From assembly GCA_036735545.1 (NCBI GenBank), contig DAINOD010000138.1:1-5494 (forward strand): a DNA stretch of 5,494 bases, written 5' to 3'. The notes under the pieces were generated by a model. That model was not told where the DNA came from, ran no database searches, and saw nothing but the letters and a program-made list of their open reading frames with translations. This document shows, piece by piece, positions 1 through 5,146 of the stretch. The translations under genes were made by a program, and so were the position numbers. The stretch is from Rubrimonas sp036735545. Its GTDB lineage: Bacteria; Pseudomonadota; Alphaproteobacteria; Rhodobacterales; Rhodobacteraceae. Position 1 is the first letter of the stretch; each line of letters opens with the position of its first letter.

Positions 1-890
1 GCCCGCAGGGCCTGCAGCGCCACGAACGCGAGGATCGGCGCCGAGAACCAGAACAGCGGCCCCCTTGGCGCGCGCCACGCCGCCGCGAGCCATGCGACGA
101 ACAGCAAAGGCCCCATCACCCCGAACTGCGCGGCGAGGAAGCCGGCCAGCGCCCCGGGTCGCAGCCCCTCGGAGACCCCCGCGTTGCTGGCGGTATGCGC
201 GATGGTCACGCCGCCATGCGTCAGGTTCCAGATCAGGTTAGGGGTCAGTGCGACGACTAGCGCCGCCAGCGCCAGCGCCGCATCGCGCAACCGGGGCCGC
301 CCGCCGGGTTCGGCGAGGGCCCAGAGCATTGCGCAGGGTGCAGCGTAAAGGGCGGCGTACTTGCCCAGCGCCGCGACCCCCAGCGCCGCGCCGGCGGCGA
401 GCGCCGTCAGCGGGTCGGGCCGCGCGACCATGCGCAGCCAGAGCAGGATCGCCACCGCCAGAGCAGGCAACATCACCGTGTCGGTTGAAATCACCTGCGC
501 CCCGAAGCTCACCCCGGGCATGCTGAGCCACGCCAATCCGGCCCAGAGCCCCGTGCGCGCGTTGAAAACCTTAGCGCCAAGCGCCCCGACGACCATCGCG
601 GCGGCGCCATGCAGCACCGGCGCGGACGCCCGCACCCAGAACGCCTCGGCGCTGCCGCCCAGCGCGGTCGTTGCGTGGATCACCCACGCAATCAACGGCG
701 GCTTGGAAAAGTACCCCCCCGCCAGTTCGCGGCTCCAGGCCCAGTATTGCGCCTCGTCCACGAAGAGGTCAGCGCCGTTGACCGACAGCAGCGCAAGCCG
801 CAGCAGCGTGACCGCGAGCGCCGCTGCTGCCAGCAGGGCGACCGGCGTCAGCGCCGTCTCAGCGCGCACCGAGACCGCGCTTCTCGGCAT
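1..890 (-). CDS. GT39/PMT-type membrane glycosyltransferase, 3' end off the window
   Basis: Predicted GT-C fold integral-membrane glycosyltransferase (PMT_2/ArnT-like) that would transfer a sugar from a polyprenyl-phosphate donor to an acceptor at the periplasmic face. My translation is open from 890 to the window edge, giving 296 residues; the family usually has about 450-550, so the C-terminal part is missing. A hydrophobic helix (about 17-36) is followed by the first-loop acidic pair D45-E46 in an FVDEAQYW context. Next come the loop motif SKPP (62-65), a second loop aspartate D137 in ISTDTVM, and the LGKYAAL segment near 180; alternating hydrophobic stretches continue to the edge. It is the last visible gene of the operon and overlaps the LAB_N gene by 32 bp. 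The start is uncertain: ATG at 890 has no clear ribosome binding site, and an in-frame GTG at 869 (11-bp overlap) is equally possible. Sugar and acceptor are unknown. Confidence 0.88.
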   Translation of the reverse strand, partial: MPRSAVSVRAETALTPVALLAAAALAVTLLRLALLSVNGADLFVDEAQYWAWSRELAGGYFSKPPLIAWVIHATTALGGSAEAFWVRASAPVLHGAAAMVVGALGAKVFNARTGLWAGLAWLSMPGVSFGAQVISTDTVMLPALAVAILLWLRMVARPDPLTALAAGAALGVAALGKYAALYAAPCAMLWALAEPGGRPRLRDAALALAALVVALTPNLIWNLTHGGVTIAHTASNAGVSEGLRPGALAGFLAAQFGVMGPLLFVAWLAAAWRAPRGPLFWFSAPILAFVALQALR

Positions 891-1182
891 GGATCAACCA
901 GAGGTTTCGGGCATAGATCGCGAAGCCCATCGACTGCCCAAGGATGAACACCGGGTCCTGGCGATGGATCGCATAGGACAGCAGCACCGCCGCGCCCCCG
1001 ATCGACAGCCACCAGAACACCACGGGCACCACCGACCGCCCTGCGCGTTCGGAGGCCGCCCATTGCACGATGAACCGCGCGCTGAACACGAGTTGCCCAC
1101 CGAGCCCGATCGCGACCCATAGCAGCTCCGTCGGGCTCGAGACGCCGAGAAACGCCTGAAGCCGAAGCAGAAACTCAGACAT
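859..1182 (-). CDS. Stand-alone LAB_N-domain small membrane protein
   Basis: A 107-residue protein made almost entirely of the LAB_N domain ('lipid A biosynthesis N-terminal', named because it also occurs fused in front of LpxB in some bacteria). No LpxB catalytic region is present, so it is not a lipid A disaccharide synthase. Three hydrophobic segments are visible at about 20-41, 54-72 and 77-97. Family landmarks are RFIVQW (36-41), SERAGRSVVP (44-53), the FWW (56-58) aromatic cluster, DPVFILGQ (76-83) and IYARNL (89-94). As I recall, LAB_N is grouped with the PQ-loop/MtN3 (SemiSWEET) transporter clan; if so, a role in moving a lipid-linked sugar across the membrane is plausible, but this is inference. 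The gene sits between the GT2 gene (8-bp overlap, ATGTCTGA) and a GT39 gene (32-bp overlap), a position that fits such a step. The start is fixed by the overlap; upstream there is only a weak GGGA. Confidence 0.9.
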   Translation of the reverse strand: MSEFLLRLQAFLGVSSPTELLWVAIGLGGQLVFSARFIVQWAASERAGRSVVPVVFWWLSIGGAAVLLSYAIHRQDPVFILGQSMGFAIYARNLWLIHAEKRGLGAR

Positions 1183-1939
1183 GGGCGGCGATCCCGACCG
1201 GTGTGGCCCGCCGCGCAGGCGCAGAGCGGCGGCGGCGGCGCAACAGCCACCAGACGCCGAAAAGGTCGAGCGCGCCCACGAGCGCGCGGTCCATCTGGCC
1301 GTAATGCGACCGGCCGGCCAGCCGCGGCCGGTGGCCGACCGGGATGTGCCGCACCGCCCAGCCGTCGGCCCTGAACAGGGCGGGCAGGAACCGGTGCATG
1401 TGGTCGAAGGCGGGGAGGTCGACGAAAGCCGCGCGCGGAAAGGCCTTGAGCCCGCAGCCGGTGTCCGGCGAGCCGTCCCGCAGCAGGGCCCGCCGCATCA
1501 CGTTGGCGGCGCGGGAGGCCAGCCGCTTGGCCCGACCGTCCCGCCGCTGCGCGCGCACGCCGCAGACGAGGCCGAGATCGGCTGGGCGGTCGGAGGCGAG
1601 AAGCGGGGCGAGGAGCCGCGGAATGTCGGCGGGCGGGTTCTGCCCGTCGCCGTCGATGGTGGCGATCAGCGGCGCGTGCGCCGCGCGCACGCCGCTGACG
1701 ATCGCCGCAGACTGGCCGAAGCTGCGGTCGTGACGGACCACGCGCAGCCAGGGGTGGGACGCCGCCGCCTCGGCAAGCAGCCTCGGCGTGTCGTCGGTGG
1801 ACCCGTCGTCGACCAGCACGGCCTCGAACGGTCCCAGCGGCGTACAGGCGTCGCGGATCTCCGCCACGAGGGCCGGTATAGCGCCTGCCTCGTTATGCAT
1901 CGGCGCGATGATGGCGAACAAGGGCACGGTAGCGCGCAT
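1175..1939 (-). CDS. Family 2 glycosyltransferase, ArnC/polyprenyl-phosphate sugar synthase type
   Basis: A 254-residue GT-A fold inverting glycosyltransferase, expected to transfer a sugar from a nucleotide sugar to a polyprenyl phosphate on the cytoplasmic face. Visible motifs in order are APMHNE (12-17), VDDGSTDDT (43-51), the metal-binding DGDGQNPP (96-103), GVRxxRRDG (127-135), GCGLKAF (161-167), HRFLP (182-186) and GRSHYG (209-214). These are the DPM1/ArnC/GtrB pattern. Unlike ArnC or GtrB, the protein stops soon after the catalytic domain: one short hydrophobic stretch (about 221-233) is followed by an Arg-rich tail, and the usual pair of C-terminal membrane helices is absent. It may therefore be peripheral or partner-bound. 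The start ATG at 1939 is preceded by GAGG with a 5-nt spacer and lies 47 bp inside the PAP2 gene. It overlaps the LAB_N gene by 8 bp. Family assignment is secure; the sugar is not readable from sequence. Confidence 0.93.
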   Translation of the reverse strand: MRATVPLFAIIAPMHNEAGAIPALVAEIRDACTPLGPFEAVLVDDGSTDDTPRLLAEAAASHPWLRVVRHDRSFGQSAAIVSGVRAAHAPLIATIDGDGQNPPADIPRLLAPLLASDRPADLGLVCGVRAQRRDGRAKRLASRAANVMRRALLRDGSPDTGCGLKAFPRAAFVDLPAFDHMHRFLPALFRADGWAVRHIPVGHRPRLAGRSHYGQMDRALVGALDLFGVWWLLRRRRRSAPARRATPVGIAAHV

Positions 1940-2741
1940 GGATGGCCTCGATGACTGGGGAGAGACTGCGCCGCAGCGTGTGAAAAGCCCCCGGCAGGCC
2001 CACCGCGCGACCCGGATGCAGGCGGCGCAGCGCCCCCGCCGCGATGAGGATGCCGGCGCGCAGGGCCGCGCGGCCCTCGGCCGGGGCGTCGGCCATGGCG
2101 ACCGGCCAGCGCCGCGACGCCGCCAGCCGGGCGAGGGCCAGCGCGCCGTAGTGCCCGAGCGCCGCGCCCAGGATGACGTCGGAGAGATAGTGGGCCCCCG
2201 AGGCCACCCGACCGACGGCCCCCCACAGGGCCACCGCGAAGTAGACCGGCCGCCACCGCGGCGCGATCAGGGCAAGGGCGGTGGCGAGCGCGAACAGGGT
2301 CGTCGCGTGACCCGACGGCAGGCTGTTGAGCTTGAAGTCGAAGGCGAGCGGCTCGAAGTGATAGGCGCCGAGGGCCTCGGCCAGCTTGGGGCGTGCCCGG
2401 CCGATGACGAGCTTGGTCACCGCCGCCAGCGCGCCGAGCCCCGCCACGCAAGCTAGCGCGAACAGGGCGCGACGGCGCAGCGCGAGCGCCGTGGGGCGCA
2501 GCCGGTCGCGCCCCGCAGCCCGCGCAGTCCGATCGGCGACAAGGGCGGCCGCCAGACAGGCCGCGATCATCCAGCCGCTGTTGCCCAGCCCGTTCGTGAC
2601 GCGCCAGAACGCCACCAGCGCCGGGTCCGCAGCGCGGAAATACGCCAGCAGCCACGGATCCAGGAAGGTGAACGCGAACAGAGTCACGGAGCACAGGGCG
2701 GCCAGCACGACCGCGCGGGCGTCAGGGCGATCATTCGTCAC
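1893..2741 (-). CDS. PAP2-family membrane lipid phosphatase
   Basis: A 282-residue type 2 phosphatidic-acid phosphatase-like enzyme with all three signature motifs. Motif 1 is K110-x6-R117-P118 (KLVIGRARP), motif 2 is PSGH at 142-145 with the catalytic H145, and motif 3 is R178-x5-H184-x3-D188 with Gly in place of the usual Ser before the Arg. Hydrophobic helices flank them (about 10-34, 55-69, 92-110, 146-160, 165-180, 189-208), so the active site should face the periplasm. Possible substrates are undecaprenyl pyrophosphate (carrier recycling), lipid A phosphate (LpxE/LpxF type) or phosphatidate-like lipids; sequence alone does not decide. A basic C-terminal tail of about 70 residues follows the domain, and the last 15 codons overlap the GT2 gene. 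The start is a GTG at 2741, chosen because a GGAGGG ribosome binding site lies 9 nt upstream; it overlaps the end of the ArnT-like gene by 11 bp. Confidence 0.93.
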   Translation of the reverse strand: MTNDRPDARAVVLAALCSVTLFAFTFLDPWLLAYFRAADPALVAFWRVTNGLGNSGWMIAACLAAALVADRTARAAGRDRLRPTALALRRRALFALACVAGLGALAAVTKLVIGRARPKLAEALGAYHFEPLAFDFKLNSLPSGHATTLFALATALALIAPRWRPVYFAVALWGAVGRVASGAHYLSDVILGAALGHYGALALARLAASRRWPVAMADAPAEGRAALRAGILIAAGALRRLHPGRAVGLPGAFHTLRRSLSPVIEAIHARYRALVRHHRADA

Positions 2742-4356
2742 AGAACCTGTCCCTCCGCGCGTCGTAGAGGGTCAGCGCGACACGCCGCCCGTTGGAGTAG
2801 TTGAAGCCCGTCACGGTCGCGCGGGCCGTCGCCTCGGGGTGGAAGGCGAGATACGCGGCGGCCTCCGGCGTACCGATCCAGGCGAGCCCGACGCGGCCGG
2901 TCGCCACGGCGGCCGCCGCTCCGGCCCCGTCGGTCAGCAAGGTCGCGGTGCCGAGTTGGAAGACGGCGCTCGGCTCGCGATAGGTGGTGAGCGCGACGGG
3001 TGCCTCGTCGCCACAGCGCCAGCGCGCGGTCTCCGCCGCCATGGCGGGGGCGGGGAACCCGATGGTCAGAGACGGCAGGGCGAACTGGAGCACCGCCGTC
3101 GCCCCGAGGATCGCCGCTGCGGCGGCGCGCGGCGCGAAAGCGGTGAGCCGCCAGCCCAGCAGGGCGCGGCCCGCCATCACCGCCGCCAGCGCCGCCGCTA
3201 GACCTGTCAGCAGCCCGCCGATAGATGGCGCGCCCATGATGATCCACGGCCCCAGCGTCGCCGCGCCGACGAGCGCCGCCGCCGGGATCGCCCAGACGAC
3301 GAGCATCGCGACGCGCCAGCGTCGGCCGGGATCGGGCAAGCCGCCGAGGGCCGCCGCCGCCAGCAGCAGCGCCAGCGCCGGATAAGCCGGCAGCACGTAG
3401 TGGGGCAGCTTGGTCGGGATCAGTTCGAAGACAACCCACGTCGCCGCGGCCCAGCCCAGCAGCAGGGCCGTCGCCGGCTCGGCGCGGGCGCGCCAGAGCG
3501 CAGGCGCCGCCACCGGCAGCAGCACCGCCCAGGGCCAGAACCCGACCAGAGCGAACAGCGTATGATACCCCGGCGGCGCCCCGTGGCTCTCCTGCCCGGC
3601 CGCGGCCTTGGCCAGCAGGTCGCGCCCCACGCTGTCGGCCCAGAAACCGCCGTCCGAGACAAGCGTGATCGCGACGAGCCACGGCGCGGCGACCGCGAGC
3701 GCCAGCGGCAGGCCCCAGTGCAGTCGCACCGCCTGCACCGGCCGCCATGACCGCGACGCCAGGGCCGCCCCCCCAAGGCCGCCGACAAGCGGGATCAGGA
3801 TGATCGGTCCCTTGATCAGGAACCCCGCTCCGACTACCAGCCAGAGCAGGACTGCCCAGCCGCGTGCCTCATTCGCCTCGGCCCGCAGCACACGCGCGAG
3901 CGCCCCCAGCGCGGCGACGCAGGCCAGCAGCAGCAGAGCGTCGGTCTTGGCGATCCGGGCCTCCGCCGCGAGTAGCACCGTCGCCGCCAGAGCCGCCCCG
4001 CCTAGCAGCGCCGCGGGCCGCCCGACCAGCGCCAGACCGGCCCAGACGGTCAGCGCCACCGCGCCCGACGCCGCAAGCCATGACGGCGCCCGATAGGCCG
4101 CAATCGGCGCCTCCGCGCCGCCGGCGAGCAACGCCGCGGCCACCTGCGCCCAGTAGGCGAGCACGGGCTTGTTGTGGCGGGCGTCGTCCTGAAAACGGAT
4201 GTCTATGAAATCGCCGGACTGAAGCATCTGGCGGCTCGCCTGCACGAAACGCGCCTCATCCCGGTCCGTCACCGGCAAGACATCCTGGCCGGGTAGAAAG
4301 ACAAGCAGGCCAAGAACAAACGCGACAAGCACGGCACGACTGTTCAGCGTCCGCAT
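2731..4356 (-). CDS. ArnT-like GT-C membrane glycosyltransferase
   Basis: A 541-residue polytopic membrane protein of the ArnT/PMT (GT83/GT39) group, predicted to move a sugar from polyprenyl phosphate onto an acceptor such as lipid A in the periplasm. Hallmarks in order: an N-terminal helix (about 7-23); the acidic DRDEARF (31-37) in the first loop; RHNKPVLAYW (60-69); AKTDA with D139; and LIKGP (180-184). After these come SHGAPPGYH in a periplasmic loop and TKLPHYVLPAYP, a strong signature of ArnT-like proteins. Repeated helices run to about residue 430, then a soluble periplasmic tail of about 100 residues carries two cysteines, C448 and C539, that could form a disulfide. The reading frame extends to an ATG at 4440, but I chose 4356: GGAAGA lies 7 nt before it, the protein then begins with a normal membrane helix, and the extra 28 residues come from AT-richer leader-like DNA. 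It is the first gene of the operon. The symbol arnT is withheld because the donor sugar is unknown. Confidence 0.93.
   Translation of the reverse strand: MRTLNSRAVLVAFVLGLLVFLPGQDVLPVTDRDEARFVQASRQMLQSGDFIDIRFQDDARHNKPVLAYWAQVAAALLAGGAEAPIAAYRAPSWLAASGAVALTVWAGLALVGRPAALLGGAALAATVLLAAEARIAKTDALLLLACVAALGALARVLRAEANEARGWAVLLWLVVGAGFLIKGPIILIPLVGGLGGAALASRSWRPVQAVRLHWGLPLALAVAAPWLVAITLVSDGGFWADSVGRDLLAKAAAGQESHGAPPGYHTLFALVGFWPWAVLLPVAAPALWRARAEPATALLLGWAAATWVVFELIPTKLPHYVLPAYPALALLLAAAALGGLPDPGRRWRVAMLVVWAIPAAALVGAATLGPWIIMGAPSIGGLLTGLAAALAAVMAGRALLGWRLTAFAPRAAAAAILGATAVLQFALPSLTIGFPAPAMAAETARWRCGDEAPVALTTYREPSAVFQLGTATLLTDGAGAAAAVATGRVGLAWIGTPEAAAYLAFHPEATARATVTGFNYSNGRRVALTLYDARRDRFCDE
2751..2756 (-). 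promoter_or_regulatory. Ribosome binding site of the PAP2 gene (GGAGGG)
   Basis: GGAGGG on the minus strand, 9 nt before a GTG codon and inside the last codons of the ArnT-like gene. It decides the choice of the non-ATG start for the PAP2 protein: the next in-frame ATG (Met58) would remove the first membrane helix. Confidence 0.7.
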
Positions 4357-4363
4357 CAGCACG

Positions 4364-4369
4364 TCTTCC
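4364..4369 (-). promoter_or_regulatory. Ribosome binding site of the ArnT-like gene (GGAAGA)
   Basis: GGAAGA on the minus strand with a 7-nt spacer to the ATG at 4356. It supports this start over the in-frame ATG 28 codons upstream, which has no comparable site. Confidence 0.6.
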
Positions 4370-4440
4370 AACCACGACGATCGGATCGAAGACGATATCA
4401 CAGCACAATGCGCGAGGCTGGGCTGTCTCACCTTTTTCAT

Positions 4441-4530
4441 GAAGTGGTCGTTACAGTGTCTCCATGACAGATTTTGCGTCGCGCAGAATACAGTTTCATG
4501 TAGATTAAGTATGATGGGTCAACGGGGACA
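4441..4530 (-). promoter_or_regulatory. AT-richer leader, likely promoter region of the five-gene operon
   Basis: From 4441 to 4520 I count 35 G+C in 80 bases (44 %), a sharp drop in an otherwise very GC-rich window, directly upstream of the first gene of the operon. On the minus strand there is a -35-like TTGACC (4517-4522) and a -10-like TATTCT (4485-4490), but they are 26 bp apart, too far for one standard promoter. I therefore claim only the region and not exact elements. Two related heptamers on the minus strand, CTGTCAT (4464-4470) and CTGTAAC (4450-4456), may be an operator. On the plus strand TATGAT (4510-4515) resembles a -10 box. Confidence 0.35.
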
Positions 4531-4579
4531 CCGGCAATATCAGACGCGCCACGCCGTCACGGAGAGCTACCTGACTCGT

Positions 4580-4609
4580 GCTTCGGGACGAAGCTTAGCC
4601 TGCTTTTTT
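4580..4609 (+). terminator. Weak plus-strand terminator-like hairpin with T-run
   Basis: GCTTCG (4580-4585) pairs with CGAAGC (4589-4594) around a 3-nt loop, and six T follow at 4604-4609. The 9-nt gap between stem and T-run is longer than in a classic intrinsic terminator, and there is no plus-strand gene upstream, so this could be chance or the end of a short untranslated transcript. Confidence 0.25.
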
Positions 4610-4664
4610 CGCGTCCATGGAGAAGAGTCGCAGGTATTCCGTATTGGGCTCGCTCCCAACGTTT

Positions 4665-4717
4665 GCCCAGCGAGCGCGAACGGCCGGTCCTGCGTGGGGA
4701 AGCGCCGTTCGCTGGGC
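4665..4717. repeat. Imperfect inverted repeat (GCCCAGCGA...ACGGC)
   Basis: The left arm 4665-4684 and right arm 4704-4717 pair over 14 positions (GCCCAGCGAACGGC) if a 6-nt bulge, GCGCGA, is allowed in the left arm; the loop is 19 nt. It has no T-run on either side. It may be a repeat-derived structure rather than a terminator. Confidence 0.5.
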
Positions 4718-4853
4718 TGAGGGCAGACCCTGATGGACGGCCATTCGCGCGAGCGCCGGAGGCCTCCCAGTTCCCGGCCAGTTGCAGGGCGCCGGGCACC
4801 ACGACGTGGTATTACAAACCGCCGGAACGCCGCGATCCGGAACGCACTTAGCA

Positions 4854-4881
4854 GCCGTTCGTGCGGTGCGCAGCGGACGGC
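4854..4881. repeat. Hairpin with GCCGTTCG/CGGACGGC arms
   Basis: Positions 4854-4861 pair with 4874-4881 (one G-U pair). After a single bulged base, TGCG pairs with CGCA around a 3-nt loop, giving about 12 pairs in 28 nt. Its arm shares GCCGTTCG with the inverted repeat about 150 bp to the left, which suggests a related element. Confidence 0.45.
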
Positions 4882-5074
4882 GGGTCCGAGCCCTGAGCCG
4901 CTATCCTCTGCGACGCACGCGACGGCCGGACCGGGCGGAAAGCAGTCCTTCGCAGCGGCGTCGACGAACGCCGGCACTGGGCGATGCGCGTCGCAGAGAT
5001 CCCCGCCAACGCATAGGCCGGGACATGTTCATGCGCCGGCGCCCGACGAATGACCGCTCTGGGCAGGTGACGCT

Positions 5075-5117
5075 GAGGGCCGTCGTCGCCCCGAACATGG
5101 CGGCGACGACGGCCCTC
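5075..5117 (-). terminator. Perfect 16-bp hairpin downstream of the Ntn hydrolase gene
   Basis: Arms 5075-5090 and 5102-5117 are exact reverse complements (minus-strand GAGGGCCGTCGTCGCC and its partner) around an 11-nt loop. The hairpin begins 29 nt after the TGA of the minus-strand hydrolase gene, the normal place for a terminator. No T-run follows on the minus strand, so termination would rely on the strong stem or on other factors. Confidence 0.65.
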
Positions 5118-5132
5118 TGGCGCCGGCGCCAG
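5117..5132. repeat. 16-bp perfect palindrome CTGGCGCCGGCGCCAG
   Basis: A self-complementary 16-mer that directly abuts the terminator-like hairpin and lies within the 3' untranslated end of the hydrolase gene. It could add a second stem to the 3' end or be a dimeric-protein site. In such GC-rich DNA alternating CG-type palindromes also arise easily. Confidence 0.5.
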
Positions 5133-5146
5133 GCGCGCCGGCGGAG

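Larger units (their letters stand above)
4357..5146. other. Gene-free stretch between the Ntn hydrolase gene and the glycosylation operon
   Basis: About 790 bp with no reading frame I can support. Frames of up to 167 codons exist on both strands, but they overlap each other in several phases, are dominated by Arg/Pro/Ala/Gly, resemble no family, and have no convincing ribosome binding site. The left 80-90 bp before the operon look like a promoter/leader. The middle (about 4580-4610) holds a small hairpin followed by six T on the plus strand. The part from about 4640 to 4925 carries repeated GCCGTTCG/CGAACGGC-like motifs and two hairpins. The right end holds a terminator-like hairpin and a 16-bp palindrome. 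A degenerate gene or a dispersed intergenic repeat is possible; no transfer RNA or known RNA was recognised. Confidence 0.6.

Noticed and set aside
859..1182. Annotation as lipid A disaccharide synthase (LpxB)
   Set aside because: Only the LAB_N membrane domain is present (107 residues); the glycosyltransferase part of LpxB is absent.
1666..2694. 342-codon minus-strand frame overlapping both PAP2 and GT2
   Set aside because: It is another frame of the PAP2 and GT2 coding DNA. Its protein has no recognisable motif, whereas the two genes carry complete catalytic motifs.
248..4208. Plus-strand frames opposite the operon (for example 361-1122, 1181-1954, 1788-2456 and 2386-3201)
   Set aside because: They are antisense shadows of genes with clear family motifs, and their products are low-complexity Arg/Pro/Ala/Gly sequences.
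4357..4440. 28-codon N-terminal extension of the ArnT-like protein to an ATG at 4440
   Set aside because: The residues are not membrane-like, the DNA looks like leader, and the ATG at 4356 has a good ribosome binding site and gives a normal first helix.
4906..4998. 11-bp inverted repeat CTCTGCGACGC (4906-4916 and 4988-4998)
   Set aside because: The arms are 71 nt apart. A match of this length is not surprising by chance in about 700 bp of GC-rich DNA and marks no other feature.
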